Of a stretch of 64,000 nucleotides of DNA, positions 8,260 through 16,005 are shown in pieces. Every line of letters starts with the position of its first letter. The first letter of the stretch is position 1. The notes under the pieces were generated by a model. The model did not search any database, was not told the DNA's origin, and saw nothing but the letters and a program-made list of their open reading frames with translations. The translations under genes were made by a program, and so were the position numbers. The DNA comes from Campylobacter sp. CCUG 57310 (GTDB lineage: Bacteria; Campylobacterota; Campylobacteria; Campylobacterales; Campylobacteraceae). Location of the stretch: the NCBI RefSeq assembly GCF_013201975.1, contig NZ_CP053845.1, forward strand, positions 1,974,195-2,038,194. The letters run 5' to 3'.

Positions 8260-8479
8260 AAGTTCCGCTCTTGATCTTGCTTGCAATACCCAAAGCTTCT
8301 GTTTCATTGATAAGCCCGATACCTCTTAAAGCTTCATCTGCTCTTTTTTCATATTCAGCCAATAAAGGGTCATCATCTAAGCTTATTTTGACATTATCGC
8401 ACTTGGCTAGGGTTAATAATACCTCTTTGGCTTTTGCTATGAAGTCGCTATTATCAGTTGTAAGTGTTAGAGTATTCAT
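8243..8479 (-). CDS. Antitoxin of the RelE/ParE-type pair
   Basis: This 78-residue protein (start ATG 8479, AAGGGG nearby upstream; an upstream ATG at 8503 is less well placed) would neutralise the downstream toxin. The sequence MNTLTLTTDNSDFIAKAKEV begins with a strand that may form the DNA-binding part; an acidic middle (KISLDDDPLLAEYEKRADEA) and a C-terminal tail could wrap the toxin. Overlap with the toxin gene and gene order support the call more than similarity does. The upstream region contains paired ATGANC repeats that may be its operators. Confidence 0.65.
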   Translation of the reverse strand: MNTLTLTTDNSDFIAKAKEVLLTLAKCDNVKISLDDDPLLAEYEKRADEALRGIGLINETEALGIASKIKSGTYASKI

Positions 8480-8833
8480 ACTAGCCCCTTTGTCGTTTGT
8501 CATATTCTAACCACTCCACACTTAGAAAAATATTAGCTCTCTAGCGTTCAAAAATGGCGTTCATTTTGCTGCTCATTTTGTTATTACTGCATTATCTTGG
8601 CTTCGATATTATCGTGCTTTGCTTTGCTTGTGATTGCTCATTTTAGTGTTCATTTCTTTGTATGCTATTTAGTGGTCATTATTGCGGTCATTTTTTAACC
8701 GCTACTCTTTTAAAAATATGTTTTTATGGTGCTTCCCTTATCTATCTTTTAAAAGCCGTTCGGGTCTTTTACCCTTTAAAGGTAAAACAGGCTTAATCGA
8801 TGGGGTCTTTACTGCTGACCCCACCTGTTAAAC
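8480..8833. promoter_or_regulatory. Toxin-antitoxin upstream region with paired repeats
   Basis: No gene is seen. Three bipartite repeats, each two ATGANC hexamers exactly 12 bp apart on the minus strand, lie at 8559-8576, 8636-8653 and 8674-8691. They could be operators for the antitoxin or regulator binding sites. Near the right edge, TGGGGTC (8801-8807) pairs with GACCCCA (8817-8823), a hairpin likely ending the leftward transcript of the genes at 8834-9928. Confidence 0.4.
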
Positions 8834-9202
8834 CTATTCAGCTTTATTGTATGTGTATTCCATCTCGTTTAGGTCATAGCCAAACATATTAGCAATAAAG
8901 TCTTTTATTCTATCTCTTAGAATGTCGCACTGAAAATAAAAGGCTTCATCAAAGCTTGCCATGTCCTCTTTGTCTTGGCAGTCTTTCATATTTACCTCAT
9001 TTAGCTTTAAAAGTTCTTTTTGTGCCTCTAGTTCATCAATAAACTGCTTTGCTCTAATAAATACTGCCTCAAATGGTGTGTTATCGCCTTGCTCGGCTCT
9101 TGCTTTGATGTGTCTAGCTTTTGCCATTGCCGGAGTATCTAGTCCTTTATTGCTAGCTTTTAAAATTTCCTTACTTGTCTGATAAAAATGCTCTCTACTC
9201 AT
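8834..9202 (-). CDS. Hypothetical island protein
   Basis: This 122-residue protein is predicted to be mostly helical and charged, with a basic N-terminal half (KARHIKARAEQGDN) and an acidic C-terminal half ending in MFGYDLNEMEYTYNKAE. No membrane span or catalytic motif is visible and I do not recognise the family. It is last in a leftward run of four small genes (9928 to 8834) with overlaps or tiny gaps, so it is probably co-transcribed with them under the regulator at 10084. Confidence 0.6.
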   Translation of the reverse strand: MSREHFYQTSKEILKASNKGLDTPAMAKARHIKARAEQGDNTPFEAVFIRAKQFIDELEAQKELLKLNEVNMKDCQDKEDMASFDEAFYFQCDILRDRIKDFIANMFGYDLNEMEYTYNKAE

Positions 9203-9205
9203 CGC

Positions 9206-9307
9206 TTACCCTTTAAATGATCTAACAAAGACAATAAAGTCTTTGATTGTTAAGCCCTCTTGGCTGTCGATAATGGATTGATAAAATTTAAACTCTTGAT
9301 AGGTCAT
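9206..9307 (-). CDS. Small hypothetical protein (33 residues)
   Basis: A short frame starts at ATG 9307, preceded by AAGGA, overlaps the end of the upstream gene by 20 bp and stops 3 bp before the next start. It encodes MTYQEFKFYQSIIDSQEGLT followed by IKDFIVFVRSFKG. Tight packing inside the operon and a reasonable ribosome site favour expression. No family is recognised. Confidence 0.45.
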   Translation of the reverse strand: MTYQEFKFYQSIIDSQEGLTIKDFIVFVRSFKG

Positions 9308-9698
9308 CTTTTAGTTCCTTGACGTAAAAATCATCGCATATCTTGATCATCTCTTGTAATAATTCCTCTTTGCTAAGCTTATCTATGCTGTGAAGCCTGA
9401 TAATCCTTTGCAGATTGTCATTTTTTTGTTTCAATTCTGTTATTATCCGCTGCATAGTTTCAAAATCATCTTTTAAGTCTTGGTTGTCCTCTTTGATTTC
9501 ATTTATCTCGTCCGATAATGCTTTGGTCATAACTGCAATTGTCTCTTTTTTGTCCGTCATAAGCACTAAAGAGCAATAAATCTCGTAAGCTATGTTGTAA
9601 AGCGTTTGATGAGACATATCCTCTATGCTTCCAGCTCTTTTGATTAGCAACTTGTTAAATTCCTCTTTACTGTTACTCTTTGGTGTGAATAGTGTCAT
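9288..9698 (-). CDS. Hypothetical coiled-coil island protein
   Basis: This 136-residue protein has a long heptad-like stretch about residues 60-105 (DEINEIKEDNQDLKDDFETM then IITELKQKNDNLQRII), indicating a coiled coil and probable oligomerisation. The N-terminal third (NKLLIKRAGSIEDMSHQTLY) may be a small helical domain. It overlaps the gene upstream by 4 bp (ATGA), a sign of coupled translation. Function unknown; phage and island proteins of this kind are often regulators or scaffold-like, but nothing here decides it. Confidence 0.65.
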   Translation of the reverse strand: MTLFTPKSNSKEEFNKLLIKRAGSIEDMSHQTLYNIAYEIYCSLVLMTDKKETIAVMTKALSDEINEIKEDNQDLKDDFETMQRIITELKQKNDNLQRIIRLHSIDKLSKEELLQEMIKICDDFYVKELKDDLSRV

Positions 9699-9928
9699 TT
9701 GGTCTCCTTTCTTTTTGCTGTTTCTTGCTCTTGATATTTGGCAATCGCTCCTGATATTCCAAAAAGCAAATCACTAATAAAATTAGCCGTGCTTATGTCT
9801 CTTTCGTGGTTAATTCCCTCTCTCCCATAGTAAGGCAAAGCCTCTACAATATGAGCTATCGCTTCAATAGCGGGCTGAAGTTGATCCACTAAGTCTAGCT
9901 CATCCTCTATCTCAAATGTTAAGTTCAT
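9695..9928 (-). CDS. Small hypothetical island protein
   Basis: This 77-residue acidic protein (MNLTFEIEDELDLVDQLQPA, then helical IEAIAHIVEALPYYGREGIN) has no recognised domain. It is the first gene of a leftward operon, divergent from the XRE regulator at 10084. The intervening 155 bp contains repeated operator-like sites, so its expression is probably controlled by that regulator. Confidence 0.6.
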   Translation of the reverse strand: MNLTFEIEDELDLVDQLQPAIEAIAHIVEALPYYGREGINHERDISTANFISDLLFGISGAIAKYQEQETAKRKETK

Positions 9929-9945
9929 TTATGCTCCTTTAAAAA

Positions 9946-10059
9946 TATTGTTACGCTATTTTAATATAATAGAATAGTAGCTTAACAATACTTAAATCAA
10001 TATTAATAAAAATAGCTTAACAATACTTAATTTTGTTTTTAAATATTTTTACGCTATTA
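9946..10059. promoter_or_regulatory. Operator repeats between divergent genes
   Basis: TAGCTTAACAATACTTAA occurs twice as a perfect 18-bp direct repeat (9978-9995 and 10013-10030, 35 bp apart). Related inverted copies flank them: TATTGTTACGCTAT (9946-9959) and TATTTTTACGCTAT (10044-10057). The four sites share ATAGC[GT]TAA. They span the promoters of the operon at 9928 (leftward) and the XRE gene at 10084 (rightward), the pattern expected for an autoregulated repressor. Binding is inferred, not shown. Confidence 0.6.
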
Positions 10060-10083
10060 TTTTCAAAAATTAAAGGAGTTTTT

Positions 10084-10299
10084 TTGGATAAAGCAGAATT
10101 TAATGAGCTTATGAATAAAGCAGGAATAAATAAAAAGCAATTAGCTGAGATTTCAGGCGTCCCATATGCAACTGTTAATGCTTGGGGGTCTAGAACTCCA
10201 TATCCACCTTACATCAAATTTTTACTAGAGTGCTACATAAAAAGTAAAGATATGGATAAAATCGTAGATGTTGTAAAGCCTTATGTCGATAAAAAATAA
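10084..10299 (+). CDS. XRE-type helix-turn-helix regulator
   Basis: This is a probable repressor of the divergent operon and of itself. Translation most likely starts at TTG 10084, six bases after AAAGGAG, giving 71 residues; the longer frame from 10033 adds a hydrophobic stretch with no ribosome site. The helix-turn-helix is at about residues 14-33 (NKKQLAEISGVPYATVNAWG). The short C-terminal half could form a dimerisation helix. It is the only rightward gene recognised in the island. Repeated sites sit directly upstream. Confidence 0.75.
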   Translation: MDKAEFNELMNKAGINKKQLAEISGVPYATVNAWGSRTPYPPYIKFLLECYIKSKDMDKIVDVVKPYVDKK

Positions 10300-10317
10300 T
10301 AAATTTTATCCGGAGGC

Positions 10318-10728
10318 TTAACGCTTCCTCCGCTCCCACGGGGCAATAGGCTCTTTATCGCCCCACAGTCCAAATTTCTTTAACACTGCGTATTCTTGGT
10401 GTTTTACGTAGTTTTTTGAGTATTTAACAAAAGCCCAAGCATAGCCGTTTGATACCATTTGAGCGTTTATATCTTGTCCTTTATGAAAGACTATGCCTAA
10501 AACACGCTTGTATTTGTCTTTGCCTTTTTCTTTGACTTCAACGACTTGACCTGCGATTAAATTTGATAAAAATTTGCGTGATTTTTCGCCGTAAGCTTGT
10601 TTCTTTTCGGGTGCGTCTATGCCGTATAGTCTTACTTTAATTTGCTGTTTGTTTTGAAGTATTGTGATCGTATCGCCGTCTGATATTTTGATGACTTTAC
10701 CGGAGAGGAAGAATAGTTGGGCGGGCGA
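10318..10728 (-). pseudogene. Thermonuclease (SNase family), start missing
   Basis: A leftward frame of 136 codons matches staphylococcal-nuclease-like proteins: SGKVIKISDGDTITIL, VRLYGIDAPEKKQAYGEKS, GQVVEVKEKGKDKYKRVLGI, INAQMVSNGYAWAFVKYS and a C-terminal KKFGLWGDKEPIAPW. Catalytic-type residues (D of DGDT, R of VRLYGIDAPE, R of YKRVLG) are present. An in-frame TAG (10729-10731) lies just before the conserved part and no ATG, GTG or TTG start precedes the core, so the signal peptide or start region has been lost. Such nucleases are normally exported and Ca-dependent. It looks like an N-terminally truncated remnant. Confidence 0.75.
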
Positions 10729-10761
10729 CTATTATTAATTATAAATAACCGCCTTCAATCA

Positions 10762-11802
10762 CTAAATAATTTCTATGATACCTTGAATATCTTCATTTAA
10801 TGCGTCAATCTGGGCTTTATTTGCTTGTGTTTGCTGTCCGTATATTGTATATTGCTTGTGTTGTAATTTGCTAATAGGGCATCCTTCATGGTTGATAATT
10901 GCTGCAAGCGTGTTACCGTCTTTGACGTTTGCCACTCTTCTATCGCATGTAGATTGAGTAAAAAGATGTGGATGGTTTTTTGTTAAATCATTAGTTATGC
11001 GCTCAATTTCTTCAGCATGTGAGCGAAATGCTTTTGTTGCATCTCTTTCATTTGTTCTTGATCTATTTTGTATAAAGATATGCAATAGAGGTTCTTTTAA
11101 CTTATGTTCTTTAACTTCATTGCTAAAATTTAAGTATTCATCCTCCATCGCTTTGTTATCAACAGATATTCCATAAATTAATTTAATTAAATTTTTTATT
11201 CCTCTTATAGAAGCAGCATCCGCTGTGCAGGGAACGATAATTCTATTTGAAGCCAAAACCGCTAATTCAGTGTAGTTTGCAAAGCTAGGGTTGCAGTCTA
11301 TAAAGAACGTTTTGGCTCTATTTTCAGAGTCTTTGTTTGTTTCAAAAGCTTCGATTAAATCAGTAATTAGCGAGCGACTTGCTTTCCAAGAACCCTTAGC
11401 GGGAGATGAGCCTATGTAGGCAATAAGCTTAGAACAAATATCTAAGTCTATGTCGCCCGGTAGCAAGTATAAGTTGTCAGGCATTTGCTTGTTTACTTCG
11501 CTTGCTTTAACAAAGTATGTATATTCATTGCCAAGTTTTGTTAGTTGCGATTTTCTAAATCTTTCTTTGATATATCCGGCTATACTTCTTTCTTTTTCTC
11601 TAAACGCGTCTAAGTTGGCTTCTCCTTTACCATTGCCTCCAAGTATAATCTCTGAGACATTTGACTGAGGACAAGCATCAATTACAATAATATCTTCGTC
11701 TGGATGTGCAATAGCATATTCAACAGACAAACTATAAGTTAAAAACGTTTTGCCAACCCCGCCCTTATTATTCCAGATAAGATATTTCTTATTATTTGTC
11801 AT
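10762..11802 (-). CDS. ParA/Soj-type ATPase
   Basis: This 346-residue deviant Walker ATPase, of the type that partitions plasmids or chromosomes, has Walker A NNKGGVGKT at 11-19 with the signature lysine, VIDACPQSN (Walker A' region) near 40-48, and FFIDCNP (Walker B) near 166-172. It is longer than minimal ParA, with a lysine-rich C-terminal half. No ParB or parS-like partner was recognised beside it. On an integrated island it could stabilise an excised circular form. The leftward gene ends 34 bp before the broken nuclease frame. Confidence 0.85.
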   Translation of the reverse strand: MTNNKKYLIWNNKGGVGKTFLTYSLSVEYAIAHPDEDIIVIDACPQSNVSEIILGGNGKGEANLDAFREKERSIAGYIKERFRKSQLTKLGNEYTYFVKASEVNKQMPDNLYLLPGDIDLDICSKLIAYIGSSPAKGSWKASRSLITDLIEAFETNKDSENRAKTFFIDCNPSFANYTELAVLASNRIIVPCTADAASIRGIKNLIKLIYGISVDNKAMEDEYLNFSNEVKEHKLKEPLLHIFIQNRSRTNERDATKAFRSHAEEIERITNDLTKNHPHLFTQSTCDRRVANVKDGNTLAAIINHEGCPISKLQHKQYTIYGQQTQANKAQIDALNEDIQGIIEII

Positions 11803-11844
11803 TACAGCTACCTTGTTAAGAGTAAATAAAAATTTAAATGCATT

Positions 11845-11976
11845 TTACCAAATTTCAGCAAAATGTACTATAAATTTTAATTTCATTGCATATTTGAGAC
11901 TGGCATCGATAGCAAATTCGTTAAATCCGTTTCCATAATCCTGATATTTTACTTCCATAGAAAAATAGAGGTGCAT
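11845..11976 (-). CDS. Possible small protein (43 residues)
   Basis: A short leftward frame begins MHLYFSMEVKYQDYGNGFNE and ends IVHFAEIW. No clear ribosome site precedes either ATG (11976 or 11958). Composition is protein-like, but the frame may be a gene fragment. It lies upstream of ParA without overlap. Low certainty. Confidence 0.25.
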   Translation of the reverse strand: MHLYFSMEVKYQDYGNGFNEFAIDASLKYAMKLKFIVHFAEIW

Positions 11977-12343
11977 ATTTTCAAGTTTTACATGTTTTAG
12001 CGAAAAAGAAAAACATGATGAAAATCATTTGCAAGCCCTCTAAGCCGTTTTAACCTAATTATCCGTCTTGCGCTTATCATTCGTTAATCTTGGCTCTCTT
12101 TGCCTTGCCTGCGCTTGCTAGGTTTAATTTAGGTAGCTTTGTATCTTTTTGGCTTATTCTTTGATTTGACTACCAAACTATCATAAAAGCGATATTTGCC
12201 TTTTAAAATAGGGTAAATTTGTGCTGGTTTGATCTTGTGGTTTTGATGTCATTAGACTTCAAAAAATGTCAATGTAGTTTAAAAATATAAGCAGTTATTT
12301 ATATTGTATTGATATAATTTCAGTGAAATTCACCGAGGGCGCT
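11977..12343. other. Intergenic, island 2
   Basis: No complete gene is seen. A leftward 33-codon open stretch without a start (near 12065-12165, basic, ending in AKRAKINE) may be the tail of a decayed gene. CATGTTTT (11991-11998) pairs with AAAACATG (12010-12017). Confidence 0.3.
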
Positions 12344-12877
12344 TTAAAGCCCTCTCAAAAAATACTCTTTTAACCCATTATCAAAACACTCTAAAATATC
12401 ATCAATAAAGCTCTCTAGTAAATCAGGGTCTATTCCAACTATTATTTCATCATGTTTAGTCGATATTCTAGGTGCTCCATTTTTATTTAACTTGTAAAGA
12501 TTTTCAAAATGAAAAGCACGATTGCGTATAGTTAAAATCAACGAATAAGCTATTTTTACTTTTTTGTAGTGCAGCATTCCGCTTTTTATTTGCCTATTGT
12601 ATTTTGAGTATCTTGAGAAATCTATACTATCAAGACAAACCAAATCATTATGAATTTTAATAATGTTTAAAAGTGTCACCCAATATCCAAAAGTTTGCCT
12701 AGATATGAATGTGTCATCATCAATATTTAAAATCTTAGCTACCTTATTACGAGTAATAATCTCTAAAATACCAAGCTTTGGGGCTAATTTTTGCATTAAT
12801 AAAAAATTATCCCTATGCTCCGCTTCACTTGTGTAATTGCTTAATCTCTTGTCTGAAAATAGTTCTGTGGAGTTCAT
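12344..12877 (-). CDS. HEPN/Abi-like protein, putative defence RNase
   Basis: This all-helical 177-residue protein contains R118-N-R-A-F-H123, a perfect R-x4-H pair of the kind that forms the RNase site in HEPN domains, in the context LILTIRNRAFHFENLYKLN. Abi family proteins (AbiD/AbiF-like) have similar R-N-R-x-x-H segments. The preceding helices (RQTFGYWVTLLNIIKIHN) fit that fold. It is monocistronic in a gene-poor part of the island, with no neighbouring antitoxin nucleotidyltransferase. A role in abortive infection or as a toxin is inferred from the motif and island context. Confidence 0.55.
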   Translation of the reverse strand: MNSTELFSDKRLSNYTSEAEHRDNFLLMQKLAPKLGILEIITRNKVAKILNIDDDTFISRQTFGYWVTLLNIIKIHNDLVCLDSIDFSRYSKYNRQIKSGMLHYKKVKIAYSLILTIRNRAFHFENLYKLNKNGAPRISTKHDEIIVGIDPDLLESFIDDILECFDNGLKEYFLRGL

Positions 12878-12968
12878 AAAAACCTTATTTATTTTTGATT
12901 AGAATTATATAAAATTTATGCTTTAAATCTAATATCATTCAGACTAATATACCCTCTAAACGCAAAAT

Positions 12969-12987
12969 AAAGCTCATAGAGAGCTTT
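12969..12987. terminator. Hairpin terminator
   Basis: AAAGCTC (12969-12975) pairs with GAGCTTT (12981-12987) and is followed on the plus strand by TAGCCTTTTTT. This would end rightward transcription, although no rightward gene is recognised just before it. Confidence 0.35.
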
Positions 12988-13102
12988 TAGCCTTTTTTAA
13001 TACTTTGTATTGTTTGATGTCTTTTTATTGATTGTAGGGGCTAGTTTTTACTACTTTTTGGCTTTAGCGTTCTTTTGTTTGTATGCGATGAGGTTATGTA
13101 AT

Positions 13103-13294
13103 CTAAATATGTTCCCAGATGCTATTGCCTCTATTTTTAAACTCATCTATCGCCATTACTAGGGTATCAACTTGGTCGTCGTGTAGGTGGCTATCTGTTG
13201 CGGTAAATTTCTCGCACTCATCTATGAAATCATTAACCCAGCTTGCATTACTTGGTATGTGTATGTATCCGCTTTCTATTGTGATATAATTTCT
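13103..13294 (-). pseudogene. Phage terminase large subunit, C-terminal fragment
   Basis: A 63-codon leftward frame without a start reads YIHIPSNASWVNDFIDECEK, then HLHDDQVDTLVMAIDEF. The H-D-D-Q-V-D motif with its trailing helix is the C-terminal end of the nuclease domain of phage large terminases. A TAA in frame (13295-13297) and loss of similarity upstream show it is a remnant. It is the only packaging gene trace in the island and points to past prophage or satellite ancestry. Confidence 0.75.
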
Positions 13295-13441
13295 TTAGTG
13301 ACAGATGAATGTGTTTTAGCACCAGTCCCAGTTCCAGAAATGGAAGTGATAGGTAAGGACGCCCTATCCATCTGCCTCCTAAATATTTTTTCAATCTGCT
13401 AACTCTATCCTAATTAAGATCATATTATTAACGCTATCATT

Positions 13442-13975
13442 TTACTGTAAACTTTCCTGCGCTAACTCCGATTTAAACGCTATTTGAATGTTAATTTTTT
13501 TTATTGGTGAAAGGGTTTCACTTTGCTCTGCTAAAGCCGTATTAATCGCTATTTGCTGTTTCACTTTTATTATTGCGTTATCGTTCCTTTTTGTGTTCCT
13601 TTTTTTCGCATTAGTCTTTTTAAGCTCCGTTTTTATGGTGCTTTCTTGTTGCGAAAGGTATTCCCTTTTTAAATATCTCTTTTTAGATGCCTTTGCTCTA
13701 TCTTTTGCCATTCTGTTATCACATATCCACGCATAAGCCTCTAATGGCATTTCGTAAATTTTGCTTAGCTCGTTCTGGTATTTATCCACTTTGCAGGTTC
13801 TTAGATTATTTATGATGGTTTCGTCCGTGTAAGAGCATTTAAAGACTTTCAGGATCATAAAGGCTAACTCTGTGAGATAGTAGTCATCTTGTCTAGTTTC
13901 CCATTGTGGGTAAAACTTATCTAAAACATCATAAAGCCTGCTAAGAGGTTTGAGGTCAAGAGGGATTAGTTCCAA
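13442..13975 (-). CDS. Hypothetical island protein, basic C-terminus
   Basis: This 177-residue protein has an N-terminal helical domain (PLSRLYDVLDKFYPQWETRQ, then YYLTELAFMILKVFKCSYTD) and, after residue 110, a lysine-rich coiled region (KKTNAKKRNTKRNDNAII). The basic half suggests nucleic-acid binding. No family is recognised. It lies downstream, in the direction of transcription, of the heptamer repeat array and the replication genes, so a replication or phage-type accessory role is possible but unproven. Confidence 0.6.
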   Translation of the reverse strand: MELIPLDLKPLSRLYDVLDKFYPQWETRQDDYYLTELAFMILKVFKCSYTDETIINNLRTCKVDKYQNELSKIYEMPLEAYAWICDNRMAKDRAKASKKRYLKREYLSQQESTIKTELKKTNAKKRNTKRNDNAIIKVKQQIAINTALAEQSETLSPIKKINIQIAFKSELAQESLQ

Positions 13976-14113
13976 TCTAAGCCTTTTTGTTTTTTATGAA
14001 ATTTTAGAGTGTTTTTGTATTCACTTTTCTTGTTGTGGGGGTTTATCAATCTGACTGTTTTTTCTTTTTGCCGATAAAGTGATGAGGTAAAAGCATTCAA
14101 AGAGTTGGGATTT

Positions 14114-14148
14114 AATCTAGAATCTAGCAAGTCAATCTAGAATCTAGC
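14114..14148 (+). repeat. 15-bp direct repeat pair
   Basis: AATCTAGAATCTAGC occurs at 14114-14128 and 14134-14148, spaced by two helical turns (20 bp), just left of the heptamer array. Each copy itself contains AATCTAG twice. A protein-binding site is likely. Confidence 0.6.
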
Positions 14149-14196
14149 CGTTAAAGATTAAATTTAAAACTTCATCATATAAAAATACTTATTTAT

Positions 14197-14430
14197 TCAT
14201 CATACAGCATCATACATCATACAAAAGTGCAATAAAGCCCTAAATCTAGGGTTTTATTTGTATGATGATTATTTATCATACATCATACAAATTCATCATA
14301 CAATTTTTAACTCTTAATTTTGTATGATGATTGTATGATAGCAGTTTATCATACAAACTAAGTCCCTAAAATACGATGTTTTAAAGCGTTTTGTATGATG
14401 TATGATGCTGTATGATATAAGATGTATGAT
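14197..14430. repeat. Heptamer repeat array (TCATACA/TGTATGA), possible origin
   Basis: About fourteen copies of TCATACA or its complement TGTATGA lie in 235 bp: forward near 14200, 14210, 14217, 14276, 14283, 14296 and 14348; reverse near 14259, 14321, 14332, 14392, 14399, 14409 and 14423. Several are in tandem at 7-10 bp spacing. The array begins directly after the stop of the helicase-like gene and precedes the gene at 13975. Iteron-like clusters next to replication genes are typical of replication origins. An operator array is the alternative. There are no CRISPR-type spacers. Confidence 0.65.
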
Positions 14431-14435
14431 AGTTT

Positions 14436-16004
14436 TTAGAGTAAAGAAACTATTTTACCGCCTACAATTTTAAACCTATCTTTTAGTAGATTGTAAATTT
14501 GTTGCCTGTTTGGTCTGCCTGTAACATTATTGCTTACGCTTCTTATCTCTATCGGCAAAGGATGTTTTGAAACATAATTGTATATTTTATCTCTTAACTC
14601 TACCCTGTCGGCTATACTAAATTTATTTATTTTGTTGAGTATCGGCTCAAAGTCAAGATAGCCATTCAAAAAAGCTATTGCCTCTTTTATCGTTTCATCT
14701 GACACTAGGTCATTAAAGGCAAAGTGTGCTTTATCCTCTTTGTATCTAGTGAATTCCTTTAAGAGGTGGAGCGTTTGGATAATGCCGTCAAGCTTATAGT
14801 CTATTCTCTCGTTTAATAAGCCTAATATTCGGTTGTTTTCGTTATGGGTTTCGTCATAAGCCCTATTGTATTCTTGGATACTTAAGCGTATTTGTTTTAA
14901 AAACTCCGTTCTCGCCTCGCTAGTCTTAAGATACCTATCATTTATTTGATTTTCCTTGCTTTGCTCTTTTGCAAAGTCGTAAATTTCTCTTGAAAGCTCT
15001 TGAATATCCTCAACTTTATTCGCTGGTATCTCTAAATATTGAGCCTCCTCAAAACTCAAAATGTTCTTACAATAAACAATAATGCACCTATTTAAAAAAC
15101 CTCCCTCAAGATGAAATTTTAAAGTCTTGGCCGGCAAGTAAGTTAAATTAGTATCGCCGTAAAAGAAAAAAGACACATCGTTAATATAAGGCTTTGTGTC
15201 TGCTCCGTTCTTATAAGTAGGCGATATAAAGTCCTTTGTAGCGTGCATTTTTGTTACAAAGTCTATTAAAGGGTGCTTTTTATCGCTCTTGATTGCGTTT
15301 CCTAGCTCCTCAACTTCTAACATCTGCACTTTTGAGCTTTCAAAGCACTGCGCCAAAGCTTCCACGCTTGCCTCGTCTTTGTGTATGCTTCTAATTAGCT
15401 TGGTTTTGGCTTCAGCTCTGCTTATCTCGTTATTTTTGATTTGTTCGTCTATCTTGTTTTTATGTTCTTGCCATAGCTCTCTATCATTATCTTTTATCGG
15501 TTCAAACAAAAGCTTGTTTTGGGTTTTAAAATTCACCCCTTTACCTGTTCCCGTATCGCTTAAATCAAGCATATAAAAGCAATTCATATTAAAACCGCCA
15601 TGAGCCAATAAAAAGGCAAAGTTTTGAATGGCTTTTAATTCTATTTGGGGGTAGGTGCTTGGTCTAGCCTCTCTTAATACCTCCGTATAGTCGTTTAGCC
15701 ACTTGATAGAAAAATGAAACTGCGATGTGTATCTTTTTCTAAGTTCTAATATTTCGCTCTCGCTAACTTCTGAAATATCCACTGCAACCTCATCGCTCTT
15801 TACAACCTCCGCCCGGTCTTTTTGGCTTTTTTCGGTGTTCGTTTTATTCTCTATTTGTCCCGATAATTGCGTTTCTGTCGTTGTTTGAGCGTTTATATCT
15901 TGTTCTTTTTTAGCAGGATTAAGATTGTATTCGTCGCCCGGTATGTATCGAGGTATATCTTTCATATCATCATCAAAATTTATTTTTAATAGTCCGCTTT
16001 GCAT
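14436..16004 (-). CDS. Helicase-like ATPase (DUF3987-like replication protein)
   Basis: This is a 522-residue protein. After a low-complexity N-terminal 90 residues it has a P-loop-like segment SDTGTGKGVNFKT (149-161), an acidic LEVEELG stretch that may serve as Walker B, and VSFFFYGDTNLTYLP and LEGGFLNRCIIVY resembling the sensor and arginine-finger areas of DUF3987-type helicases. The C-terminal 60 residues (IRSVSNNVTGRPNRQQIYNL) look like a winged helix. It follows the Toprim gene by one base and precedes the repeat array, so it is probably the island's replicative helicase. Direct evidence for helicase activity is lacking. Confidence 0.65.
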   Translation of the reverse strand: MQSGLLKINFDDDMKDIPRYIPGDEYNLNPAKKEQDINAQTTTETQLSGQIENKTNTEKSQKDRAEVVKSDEVAVDISEVSESEILELRKRYTSQFHFSIKWLNDYTEVLREARPSTYPQIELKAIQNFAFLLAHGGFNMNCFYMLDLSDTGTGKGVNFKTQNKLLFEPIKDNDRELWQEHKNKIDEQIKNNEISRAEAKTKLIRSIHKDEASVEALAQCFESSKVQMLEVEELGNAIKSDKKHPLIDFVTKMHATKDFISPTYKNGADTKPYINDVSFFFYGDTNLTYLPAKTLKFHLEGGFLNRCIIVYCKNILSFEEAQYLEIPANKVEDIQELSREIYDFAKEQSKENQINDRYLKTSEARTEFLKQIRLSIQEYNRAYDETHNENNRILGLLNERIDYKLDGIIQTLHLLKEFTRYKEDKAHFAFNDLVSDETIKEAIAFLNGYLDFEPILNKINKFSIADRVELRDKIYNYVSKHPLPIEIRSVSNNVTGRPNRQQIYNLLKDRFKIVGGKIVSLL

Positions 16005-16005
16005 T

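Noticed and set aside
13187..13402. 71-codon plus-strand frame
   Set aside because: It is antisense to the terminase C-terminal fragment, whose conserved motif is on the minus strand.
14197..14430. CRISPR array
   Set aside because: Units are 7-10 bp, in both orientations, without regular unique spacers, and no cas genes are near.
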